The position numbers and the translations under genes were made by a program. Below are positions 1-6,038 of a stretch of 8,479 bases of DNA, in pieces. Location: contig JAQGKJ010000076.1 in NCBI GenBank assembly GCA_028290165.1, positions 1-8,479 on the forward strand, read 5' to 3'. Numbering within the stretch: position 1 is the first letter of the stretch; each line of letters opens with the position of its first letter. Below the pieces are notes generated by a model that saw nothing but the letters and a program-made list of their open reading frames with translations, was not told the origin of the DNA and did not search any database. This DNA is from Bradyrhizobium sp. GTDB lineage: Bacteria > Pseudomonadota > Alphaproteobacteria > Rhizobiales > Xanthobacteraceae.

Positions 1-694
1 CGTGCCCGAGGTGGTTGACCTTAAGCGAGAGGTGCTGGCGGCAACCTCAAAATGCGTCGGGCCTGACGTGGTTATCGCCTCGACCACGTCGACCATTCTG
101 GTCGACGACATCTCGGGCGCGATCCTGCATCCCGAACGCTTCCTCAACGTGCACTGGCTCAACCCTGCCTATCTGATCCCGCTGGTGGAGATATCGCCGG
201 GTGTTGCGACCGATCCCGCCGTGGTCGCGCGGGTCAAGACCCTGCTGGAGGGCATCGGCAAGGTGCCGGTGGTCTGCGCCGCCACGCCCGGCTTTATCGT
301 ACCGCGTATCCAGGCGCTCGCCATGAACGAGGCGGCGCGGATGGTGGAGGAAGGCGTCGCCAGTCCTGAGGATATCGACAAGGCGATCCGCTACGGTTTT
401 GGGTTCCGCTACGCGGTGCTGGGCCTTTTGGAATTCATCGATTGGGGCGGCGGTGATATTCTTTATTACGCGAGCCGCTATCTCGAGGGCGCGCTCGGCA
501 GCGACCGCTATCGGGCGCCCGAGGTGATCTCACACAACATGCGCGAGGGCCGCATCGGCCTGCGCACCGGCGCCGGCTTCCTCGATTATTCCGGCCTTGA
601 TGTCGATGCCTACCGCGAGCAGCGGCTCGCGGCGCTGGTCGAGATGCTCAGGCATTTTGGCCTTGCAAGACCGCCGGTGCTGGATCGCGACTAG
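1..694 (+). CDS. 3-hydroxyacyl-CoA dehydrogenase family protein, 5'-truncated by window edge
   Basis: Members of this family oxidise L-3-hydroxyacyl-CoA (or related 3-hydroxy acids) to the 3-keto form with NAD+. About 230 residues are visible; the N-terminal Rossmann part with the GxGxxG motif lies before the window, so the start is unknown and the first in-frame GTG at base 2 is probably internal. Numbering from that GTG, the family catalytic pair appears as His51 (in VHWLNPA) and Glu63 (in PLVEI), the usual 12 residues apart, with Asn54 and Ser30 also at conserved spacings. PGFIVPR marks the join to the C-terminal helical domain, and GLRTGAGFLDY is the typical near-C-terminal motif. HWLNP instead of the common HFFNP, and STTST instead of SNTSS, suggest a divergent subgroup, so the substrate is uncertain; hydroxybutyryl-CoA is only one possibility. 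Its stop codon overlaps that of the convergent NicX-like gene. Confidence 0.85.
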   Translation, partial: VPEVVDLKREVLAATSKCVGPDVVIASTTSTILVDDISGAILHPERFLNVHWLNPAYLIPLVEISPGVATDPAVVARVKTLLEGIGKVPVVCAATPGFIVPRIQALAMNEAARMVEEGVASPEDIDKAIRYGFGFRYAVLGLLEFIDWGGGDILYYASRYLEGALGSDRYRAPEVISHNMREGRIGLRTGAGFLDYSGLDVDAYREQRLAALVEMLRHFGLARPPVLDRD

Positions 695-1737
695 CCGAAC
701 ACGTCCTGCAGCACGCCGTCGCGGACTACGGCGACGTTGTCCAGTTCGATGGTCGTGCCCATCATCGGCAGATCAAAATGCCCGGCAGTGTAGCGGCCTG
801 CGAATTCGTTGGCGCCGGTGGAAAACAGGAAGTTGCCGGCAACCGCGCGCAATTCGGTGCCATTGGTGTCGCGCTGGTCATACATCGTCAGCGCCTCATA
901 GCGCGCGCCGGGATTCATGCCGAACCCGACATGCGACACCGCATAGGCCTCGCGGTCGCCCCAGGCCGCGAGATAGGCGCGCATCATCGCGGCATCGGCG
1001 CCCTCGCCCGCGAGATCGGTGACGTAATCGTCCTTCAGCGTCATCCGGACCGGCGAGGTCAGATAGCGCTTGAAGGTAAGATTGATGTCGCCCGCCGCCA
1101 TCACCAGCGTGCCGTTGACGGTGCCGCTCTTGGGGAAGCTGACGACGATGCCGCCCGGCCAGTGCGCCAGCGTGCCGGGCTTGTCGGTCCAGCCCCAGAC
1201 ACCGACCGTCGAGGCGCCTATCATGTCGACGTCGAGTGCGGTGCCGGCCTTGGAGGTTACCCGCATCCGTTTGGTCCCGCGCAGCATCTTCGCCGCCGCG
1301 CGCACGCGCTTTTCCAGTGCCGTATCCGGCACCATGCGCTCCAGCGCCTCGGGGTGCTCATTGGAAATAACCAGAATGCGCGCGCCGGCTTTAAGTATTT
1401 CCGGGGTCTCCACCGCGTGCATGAGCCCTTCGATGGTGCAATCGACGACGAAACCGGCCTGCTGCAACGCGCTGACAACCGGCGCAAGTCGCTGGATTGC
1501 TTCGCTGGCGCCAGTCGAGCGGATCGGCACGATCTGGCGGTTGCGCGGCGTCGGCACGATGATGTGAAACGGTTTTGCGCCCATCCGCAACAGCGCCAAT
1601 TCAGTGAGGTGAATGTTGAGCGCGCGCGACTGCGTCTCCGAAAGGATGGCCGCGGTGTCGCCCGGTTTGACCGCGCAGCGCTCGAAAATCTCGCAGAACG
1701 CGTCGATCCATTTCGCTTCGATGCGATCCGCCAGCAT
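691..1737 (-). CDS. NicX-like (2,5-dihydroxypyridine 5,6-dioxygenase / M29 aminopeptidase-like) protein
   Basis: This 348-residue protein resembles NicX, the Fe(II) extradiol-type dioxygenase that opens 2,5-dihydroxypyridine to N-formylmaleamate in nicotinate degradation. NicX has the peptidase M29 fold, and homologues are often annotated as leucyl aminopeptidase. The C-terminal half carries the best match: AHWPGG near 191-196, SHVGFGMNPGARY near 268-280, GNFLFSTG near 301-308, HFDLPM at 320-325 and VVRDGV near 337-342. His269, His320 and Asp322 fall where NicX has its iron ligands (as I recall, His265, His318, Asp320), so metal binding and dioxygenase-type chemistry are plausible. The N-terminal half is less distinctive. 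The start is ATG at 1735-1737, with GGAG seven bases upstream; the open frame continues to 1839 only by reading through a palindromic repeat. It lies downstream of the ABC operon on the same strand, 141 bp away. The true substrate is inferred, not shown. Confidence 0.75.
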   Translation of the reverse strand: MLADRIEAKWIDAFCEIFERCAVKPGDTAAILSETQSRALNIHLTELALLRMGAKPFHIIVPTPRNRQIVPIRSTGASEAIQRLAPVVSALQQAGFVVDCTIEGLMHAVETPEILKAGARILVISNEHPEALERMVPDTALEKRVRAAAKMLRGTKRMRVTSKAGTALDVDMIGASTVGVWGWTDKPGTLAHWPGGIVVSFPKSGTVNGTLVMAAGDINLTFKRYLTSPVRMTLKDDYVTDLAGEGADAAMMRAYLAAWGDREAYAVSHVGFGMNPGARYEALTMYDQRDTNGTELRAVAGNFLFSTGANEFAGRYTAGHFDLPMMGTTIELDNVAVVRDGVLQDVFG

Positions 1738-1744
1738 GCTCTGT

Positions 1745-1748
1745 CTCC
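1745..1748 (-). promoter_or_regulatory. Ribosome binding site that fixes the NicX-like gene start
   Basis: On the minus strand GGAG sits seven bases before the ATG at 1737-1735. This is good Shine-Dalgarno spacing and supports the 348-residue form over the longer frame that begins at 1839 and translates the palindromic repeat. Confidence 0.7.
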
Positions 1749-1764
1749 AATTATAGCAAAAGTC

Positions 1765-1853
1765 GTCATGCCCGGGCTTGTCCCGGGCATCCACGTCTTG
1801 ACAGCATAGCAGCAAAAAAGACGTGGATGGCCGGGACAAGCCCGGCCATAACG
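1765..1853. repeat. Paired REP-like palindromic element (BIME-type)
   Basis: Two 35-base arms, 1765-1799 and 1819-1853, are inverted copies matching at 32 of 35 positions, with a 19-base centre. Each arm holds its own perfect 9-bp hairpin: ATGCCCGGG (1768-1776) pairs with CCCGGGCAT (1782-1790) around CTTGT, and ATGGCCGGG (1827-1835) pairs with CCCGGCCAT (1841-1849) around ACAAG. It lies between the last permease gene and the NicX-like gene. Such extragenic palindromes are abundant in Bradyrhizobium and its relatives; the family name was not checked. Possible effects are 3'-end protection of the transporter mRNA or attenuation of read-through into the NicX-like gene. Open frames that cross it give false N- or C-terminal peptides. 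Confidence 0.85.
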
Positions 1854-1878
1854 GAAAAACGAGGTCGGGGCTTTTGCA

Positions 1879-2646
1879 TCAGACTTCCGGAAAACCGCGC
1901 AGTAGGTAGGACCGCAACCCCTGCAGCAATCCATTGAGGATCAGTCCCAGGAGCGAAATCGTGATCAGCGGCACGAACATGTCGACCGCCTGGAAAGTTC
2001 TTGCCGCCGTCACCAGGACATGGCCCAGACCATCGGTCGAGGTGATCATTTCCGCAAGAAACACCACGATGCATGAGATCACCAGCGCAATGCGGCAGCC
2101 GGTGAGGATCGACGGCACCGCCGCCGGCAATACCACCTTGAACAGGATCTGGCGGCGCGGCGTACCCGCCGCCATCGCCGACCAGATCAGCTTCTGCTCG
2201 ACCATCGAGGCGCCATAATAGGTCGAAAGCAGAATCGGAAACAGCGCATCCGCGACAACCAATGTGATCTTCGATTCATGACCGAACCCGAGCAGCAGCA
2301 GCAGGGCCGGATACAGCGCCACCTTGGGCAGCGGCGCCAACACCCGCACAATCGGACGCACCACGGCGTTGATGGCCGGACTCGCGGCCGCGGCAAGGCC
2401 GATGGTGACGCCGAGAATGACCGCGATCGAGAACCCCGCAAACAACCGCAATAGCGTGGCGCCGACCTCTTGCTGATACGTGCCGGTTGCAAGTTGCTGC
2501 GCCAGACGCATGAACACGAGCCCGGGCGGCGGCAACAGCGTAGCGGGTGCATAGCCGAACGACGCGATCGCCTGCCATAGCGCGACCAATAGCGCGATCG
2601 GCACGATGCCGAGCAGAACGTCCGTCGTTAGCGCGCGCGGATTCAT
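1879..2646 (-). CDS. ABC transporter permease 2 (nitrate/sulfonate/taurine type)
   Basis: This is an integral inner-membrane subunit of an ABC importer of the NitT/TauT (SsuC/TauC-like, BPD_transp_1) family, 255 residues long. Hydrophobic segments are visible near residues 11-30, 65-86, 107-120, 127-143, 184-200 and 224-240. The cytoplasmic EAA loop that docks the ATPase is seen at about 157-178, as AMAAGTPRRQILFKVVLPAA. The chosen start is ATG 2646-2644, which forms an ATGA overlap with the stop of permease 1; a frame beginning 39 bases earlier at 2685 exists but lies inside the preceding gene. The gene is the last of the ATPase-permease-permease set, and the second permease suggests a heterodimeric channel. 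The substrate cannot be read from the sequence. Confidence 0.9.
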   Translation of the reverse strand: MNPRALTTDVLLGIVPIALLVALWQAIASFGYAPATLLPPPGLVFMRLAQQLATGTYQQEVGATLLRLFAGFSIAVILGVTIGLAAAASPAINAVVRPIVRVLAPLPKVALYPALLLLLGFGHESKITLVVADALFPILLSTYYGASMVEQKLIWSAMAAGTPRRQILFKVVLPAAVPSILTGCRIALVISCIVVFLAEMITSTDGLGHVLVTAARTFQAVDMFVPLITISLLGLILNGLLQGLRSYLLRGFPEV

Positions 2647-3428
2647 GCGAAGCTCAATGGAATTTCGAAGCCCGGTTCGGACCATTTTACCAGGCGAGCG
2701 CGCAGGCGTTCGAATGCGGCGTCAAGCCCGATACCCATCGCACCGACGATGATGATCATCGCATAGACAGTGTCGTACTGTCCCATATCCAGCGCATTGA
2801 ACAAGATGTTTCCGGCGCCGGACTGCCGGGCGATCATCTCGCTGGTGATCATGGTGATCAGCGCGAGTACGATGCCGGTGCGGCATCCCGTGAGGATTTC
2901 CGGCAATGCCGCCGGCAGCACGATACGCATCATGCGCTGCGCGGCGGACAGGCCCATCGCGGCGCCCGACCACAGCATCTTTTCCTCGACCGCCTTCGCG
3001 CCCTGAAAGCTGTGATAGATCACCGGCAAGCTGACGCCGAGAAAGATCACCAGCATCTTCGCGATGTCGCCGACGCCGAGCCAGAGCATGATGATCGGCA
3101 TCAAGGCCGCCTTCGGGACGGGATAGGTGACCATCAGCAATGGATTGAAAAACGACGCCACCCCGCGGCTACGGCCCATCGTCAGTCCGAGCGGGATCGA
3201 CACCAAAACCGCCGCGCCGAAACCGATGGCCATGCGGCGGATCGATGCAAGAATGTTGATCAGGGATTCCTTGTCGCCAAGAATGGACGGGATCGCGCGG
3301 ATCGCGTCCAATGCCGTGGGAAAGCTGTCGGTGTTCAGGATCAGCGCCGCGACCTGCCAGACACCGAGCAGGCCGAGGCATGCCAGCACCGGCGCCAAAC
3401 GCGAGACCAGAGTGCGATCCGAAATCAT
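2643..3428 (-). CDS. ABC transporter permease 1 (nitrate/sulfonate/taurine type)
   Basis: This 261-residue inner-membrane permease belongs to the same SsuC/TauC-like family as its downstream neighbour. Hydrophobic stretches occur near residues 11-31, 66-84, 107-118, 123-139, 183-199 and 221-236. The EAA loop lies at about 155-176 (GAAMGLSAAQRMMRIVLPAA), with the conserved Gly and the I-LP pattern, and YPVPKAALMPI near 102-112 is typical of the family. ATG 3428-3426 overlaps the ATPase stop as ATGA, and its own stop overlaps the next ATG the same way, so translation of all three subunits is probably coupled. Shine-Dalgarno matches for the two permease genes are weak, as expected with coupling. 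Confidence 0.9.
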   Translation of the reverse strand: MISDRTLVSRLAPVLACLGLLGVWQVAALILNTDSFPTALDAIRAIPSILGDKESLINILASIRRMAIGFGAAVLVSIPLGLTMGRSRGVASFFNPLLMVTYPVPKAALMPIIMLWLGVGDIAKMLVIFLGVSLPVIYHSFQGAKAVEEKMLWSGAAMGLSAAQRMMRIVLPAALPEILTGCRTGIVLALITMITSEMIARQSGAGNILFNALDMGQYDTVYAMIIIVGAMGIGLDAAFERLRARLVKWSEPGFEIPLSFA

Positions 3429-4270
3429 GGCCGCAACCCGTCTTCGCTGGTGTCATCGATCATGCGCTCGATATCGACGACGTATTTCTGGTAATGCGGA
3501 TCGAGCAGCAGCTCGGACCGACGGCGCGGGCGCGGCAGGTCGATATCGACGACTTGCTTGATCCGGCCGGGCGAACGCGTCATCACCACGACCTTGTCGG
3601 ACAGAAACACCGCCTCCTCGACCGAATGGGTAACGAACAGCACCGTCTTGCGATCGCGTTCCCAGATGTTGAGCAGATCGTTCTGCAGCCGGGTGCGCGT
3701 ATGCGCATCCAGCGCGCCGAACGGCTCGTCCATCAACAGGACCGCGGGGTGATAGGCCAGCGTGCGCGCCAGCGCGACGCGCTGCTTCATGCCGCCGGAC
3801 AATTCCTTGGGATAAAAATGCTCAAAACCCTTCAGCCCGACCATCTCGATCAGCGCGCGGCTCTGCGCCTCGGCTTCCGCCGGCTTCACGCCCTGCTGGC
3901 GCGGGCCATACATCACGTTGCCGAGCACGTTCTTCCAGGGAAACAGCGCGAACTCCTGGAACACCGGCCCGCGGTCGGGACCGGGCCCCGTGATCGCCCT
4001 GCCTTTCATTTTTGCAACACCTTCGGTCGGATTGACAAAGCCGCCGACGATGTAAAGCAGCGTCGATTTTCCACAACCGGAGGGGCCGAGAATCGAGACG
4101 AAGGCGCCATCCTCGATGGTCAGCGAGATATCCGACACCGCCAAATGGTCTTGACGGCCGGAGGTGCGAAACACCTGCGAGACATGATCGATCTCGATGA
4201 TGGCAGCCGCCGGCGCGCGTACGGCAGCGGATTCCGCTTCAACGTTCGACCGCGATGCCCGTACGTTCAT
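3425..4270 (-). CDS. ABC transporter ATP-binding protein (SsuB/TauB-like)
   Basis: This cytoplasmic ATPase would energise uptake through the two permeases encoded downstream. The 281-residue product has the full set of ABC motifs: Walker A GPSGCGKST at 62-70, Q-loop Gln105 in VFQEFALFPW, signature LSGGMKQR at 157-164, Walker B VLLMDEP at 177-183 with Glu182, D-loop GALD at 185-188, and switch His215 in FVTHSVEEA. The last point plus the LPRPR motif near 245-249 is typical of the NitT/TauT branch. ATG 4270-4268 was chosen because it leaves a normal short N-terminus; a GTG at 4306-4304 would add 12 residues and remains possible. No gene for a periplasmic binding protein is present in the window, so specificity (sulfonate, pyrimidine, aromatic acid or other) is open. 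Confidence 0.92.
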   Translation of the reverse strand: MNVRASRSNVEAESAAVRAPAAAIIEIDHVSQVFRTSGRQDHLAVSDISLTIEDGAFVSILGPSGCGKSTLLYIVGGFVNPTEGVAKMKGRAITGPGPDRGPVFQEFALFPWKNVLGNVMYGPRQQGVKPAEAEAQSRALIEMVGLKGFEHFYPKELSGGMKQRVALARTLAYHPAVLLMDEPFGALDAHTRTRLQNDLLNIWERDRKTVLFVTHSVEEAVFLSDKVVVMTRSPGRIKQVVDIDLPRPRRRSELLLDPHYQKYVVDIERMIDDTSEDGLRP

Positions 4271-4329
4271 TCCCGCTTGTCTTCCCGGTACAGGTCCGTC
4301 AGGCACAGATGGATTCCCAATTTTCCCTG

Positions 4330-4335
4330 ATTATA
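4330..4335 (-). promoter_or_regulatory. Candidate -10 box of the ABC-transporter operon
   Basis: On the minus strand a perfect TATAAT lies here, with transcription expected to start near 4323. This gives a leader of about 53 bases before ATG 4270 or 17 bases before the GTG at 4306. It sits in the gap between the end of kynB and the ATPase gene, which argues that the transporter operon has its own promoter. No convincing -35 hexamer is seen 16-18 bases upstream (CGGCAG is the nearest), so the box may depend on an activator or be a chance match. Confidence 0.4.
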
Positions 4336-4430
4336 CCGAGCATAGCGGAAACCTGCCGGCCTTGGCGACGTCGATTTGGGCATCCCTGGCGCCGGCCCGC
4401 CTTCCAGAGCTCCGTGGCGTATAACGACGC

Positions 4431-5054
4431 TCATCGCCTCAGCACCGCGCGAACCGGCGCTGCATCGAGACCCCTGAGTTTTAGCGGCAGCGCAATCAAT
4501 TCGTAGTCGCCGGGCATGACATCGGCCAGCGCGAGATTCTCGACAATTCGAATATCGTGCCGTTTGCAAACCATGTATGACGGAAGGCTTTTCGACGTCT
4601 CCGGATCGACCGACGGAACGTCCACCCCGATCAGCCGGGTACCGCGAAGCGCCAGCCGCTCCACGGTTTCCGGCGCCAGCGCGCGGAAACCCGTCGGCCA
4701 GGCCGATTGATCGCCCTTTTCCATCAATCGCAAAATCACCCGCGGCGGAGCCCCGTCAAGCGCCGATGCGATCTCGTCATAGCCACAGAGCGGGCCACTT
4801 CCGCGCGCATCGATGACCCTTGCGGGACCGATGAAATCGCCGAGATCAAGCATATCGATACTGGCGCCTGCGGGATCGTAGTGCAGAGGCGCATCGACAT
4901 GCGCGCCGCAGTGCGTTGACATCGCGAAGCTGGCAACGTTGACGGGACAATCCGGTCCAATCGTGAAAGTCTGGCTGACCGCAAAAGCAGCGTCACCGGG
5001 AAACACTCCCATACCGACGCGCAGCGAAGGCGAGATATCGATCAGGCCGCTCAC
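4431..5054 (-). CDS. kynB: Kynurenine formamidase (N-formylkynurenine hydrolase)
   Basis: KynB hydrolyses N-formyl-L-kynurenine to L-kynurenine and formate, the second step of tryptophan breakdown. The protein has 207 residues, close to the usual length of about 210, and belongs to the zinc-dependent cyclase-like family. The metal motif is [14 protein letters not shown] with His48, His52, Asp54 and His58; His166 and Glu172 follow in the [10 protein letters not shown] segment, and the C-terminal [13 protein letters not shown] and APVRAVLR are strong KynB signatures. The start is GTG 5054-5052, which overlaps the kynA stop as GTGA and has AGGA seven bases upstream. One oddity: residue 160, usually a zinc-ligand His in the SKTLDAHHA stretch of other KynB proteins as I recall them, is Tyr here (codon TAC, 4575-4577). 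The call as KynB is also supported by kynA and kynU next door. Confidence 0.92.
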   Translation of the reverse strand: MSGLIDISPSLRVGMGVFPGDAAFAVSQTFTIGPDCPVNVASFAMSTHCGAHVDAPLHYDPAGASIDMLDLGDFIGPARVIDARGSGPLCGYDEIASALDGAPPRVILRLMEKGDQSAWPTGFRALAPETVERLALRGTRLIGVDVPSVDPETSKSLPSYMVCKRHDIRIVENLALADVMPGDYELIALPLKLRGLDAAPVRAVLRR

Positions 5055-5848
5055 AATTGGGTCCTGACCTGCCAGAGCTCGGGAAATAACACCACGTCCA
5101 GCATCTTGCGCAAATAGGAAACGCCCGATGTGCCGCCGGTACCTCGCTTGAATCCGATGATCCGCTCCACTGTCGTCACATGATTGAAACGCCAGCGGCG
5201 GAAATAGTCTTCGAAATCCACGAGCTTCTCGGCAAGTTCATACAGTTCCCAGAAACGGGTCGGGTCCCGATAGACCAATGACCAGGCATTCACAACGCTG
5301 TCGTCTCCGACATGCGACGCGGACACGTCGCGTTCGAGTATGGCTTTATCGATGCCGAGGCCACGGCGATGCAGGAGCTGTATCGTGAGATCGTAGAGAC
5401 TCGGGGCCTGGCGGACCGCTTCGAGCCGTTCGGCAACCGCTTCGTCGTGCGCGTGGATATGGGTGGTCGCGGCGTTCTTGTTGCCGACAAGAAACTCGAT
5501 CATGCGATATTGCCAGGACTGGAAGCCGGATGATTGCCCAAGCAATCCGCGAAACTCGGTATACTCGCTGGGCGTCATCGTACGAAGGACATCCCAGGCC
5601 GAGTTGAGCTGCTCAAGGATGCGCGATACCCGCGACAATGTCTTGAAGGCCGGCTGCAGGTTATCCGCCGCGATCAACCGGCAGGTGGCGCTCAGTTCAT
5701 GAATCGCAAGCTTCATCCAAAGCTCCGACGTCTGGTGCTGGATGATAAACAGCATCTCGTCATGAGCTGCAGAAAGAGGCTGTTGCGACTGCAGAATCTT
5801 GTCGAGCTGGAGATAGCCTGAATAGGATATTTCCTTGCCCTGACTCAT
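5051..5848 (-). CDS. kynA: Tryptophan 2,3-dioxygenase (heme)
   Basis: KynA inserts O2 into the indole ring of L-tryptophan to give N-formylkynurenine, the first and usually rate-setting step of the pathway; the family is a cytoplasmic heme-b tetramer. The 265-residue protein matches the family throughout. Using a constant offset of 17 from the Xanthomonas enzyme, the key residues are all present: Phe34 and His38 in [14 protein letters not shown], Tyr96, Arg100 and Ser107 for substrate binding, the proximal heme ligand His223 in [16 protein letters not shown], and Thr237 in GTGGT. ATG 5848-5846 is preferred because AAGGGG lies ten bases upstream. A GTG at 5857-5855 would add three residues but is only one base from that site. 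kynB follows with a 4-base GTGA overlap. The gene is divergent from kynU across a repeat-rich control region. Confidence 0.96.
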   Translation of the reverse strand: MSQGKEISYSGYLQLDKILQSQQPLSAAHDEMLFIIQHQTSELWMKLAIHELSATCRLIAADNLQPAFKTLSRVSRILEQLNSAWDVLRTMTPSEYTEFRGLLGQSSGFQSWQYRMIEFLVGNKNAATTHIHAHDEAVAERLEAVRQAPSLYDLTIQLLHRRGLGIDKAILERDVSASHVGDDSVVNAWSLVYRDPTRFWELYELAEKLVDFEDYFRRWRFNHVTTVERIIGFKRGTGGTSGVSYLRKMLDVVLFPELWQVRTQL

Positions 5849-5865
5849 CGCGTTCACGCCCCTTG

Positions 5866-5911
5866 ACGAGTCCTGACATTACGAGTCGGTGATATTACGA
5901 GTCCTGATATT
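5866..5911. repeat. Three tandem 15-16 bp repeats upstream of kynA
   Basis: Three head-to-tail units follow each other without gaps: ACGAGTCCTGACATT (5866-5880), ACGAGTCGGTGATATT (5881-5896) and ACGAGTCCTGATATT (5897-5911). The first and third differ at one base; the middle one has one extra base and a changed core. The array ends about 17 bases before the kynA start codon, so it overlaps the likely promoter or leader. It may be a multi-site operator for a tryptophan- or kynurenine-responsive regulator, but no regulator gene is in the window. Confidence 0.7.
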
Positions 5912-5916
5912 TTCGC

Positions 5917-5935
5917 GCATGCCAATCCGGTATGC
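5917..5935. promoter_or_regulatory. Imperfect inverted repeat in the kynA-kynU control region, candidate operator
   Basis: GCATGCC (5917-5923) and GGTATGC (5929-5935) form arms with one mismatch around AATCC. GATATTTT occurs on both sides, at 5906-5913 and 5943-5950. The position, near the middle of the 190-bp divergent region, fits a site for a dimeric regulator acting on both genes. AsnC/Lrp-type KynR is the known regulator in some Pseudomonas, but the sequence gives no direct link to it. Confidence 0.35.
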
Positions 5936-5970
5936 CGCCGACGATATTTTAAACCTAAAATGATAGGCTT

Positions 5971-5999
5971 TTGCTGTCAATCCGGATTTGCGTTATGCT
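5971..5999 (+). promoter_or_regulatory. Candidate sigma70-type promoter of kynU
   Basis: TTGCTG (5971-5976) and TATGCT (5994-5999) are separated by 17 bases, which would start transcription near 6006 and give a leader of about 33 bases before the kynU ATG. The hexamers match the consensus at only three and four of six positions, so this is a tentative call. Confidence 0.35.
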
Positions 6000-6038
6000 T
6001 CAAACATGTCGTCTGGTTCTTGATCGCTGGGCACTCTG

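Noticed and set aside
1750..1755. Perfect TATAAT on the minus strand just before the NicX-like gene
   Set aside because: No -35 hexamer lies at 16-18 bases (that space is the repeat), and transcription would start inside the ribosome site. Probably chance.
778..1809. Long plus-strand open frame opposite the NicX-like gene
   Set aside because: It is antisense to a well-matched gene, ends in a repeat-derived peptide, has no recognisable domain and an unnatural His/Arg-rich composition expected of a shadow frame in GC-rich DNA.
1738..1839. N-terminal extension of the NicX-like gene to an upstream ATG at 1839
   Set aside because: The added residues translate the palindromic repeat (DARDKPGHDD-type peptide) and have no domain match; ATG 1737 has a good ribosome site.
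2547..3494. Plus-strand open frame opposite permease 1
   Set aside because: The composition is Asp/His/Arg-rich and low in hydrophobic residues, a shadow of the permease codons with no family match.
3311..4330. Long plus-strand open frame opposite the ABC ATPase gene
   Set aside because: It is fully antisense to a gene carrying every ABC motif; no domain or ribosome site supports it.
4271..4430. Possible small gene or strong terminator between kynB and the ABC operon
   Set aside because: No frame with a ribosome site and no stem with a T-run was found; only the TATAAT box is worth noting.
6006..6023. Five-codon frame (MSSGS) just before kynU as a possible leader peptide
   Set aside because: It has no Trp codon and no ribosome site, and its start coincides with the predicted transcription start; no attenuator hairpins were seen.
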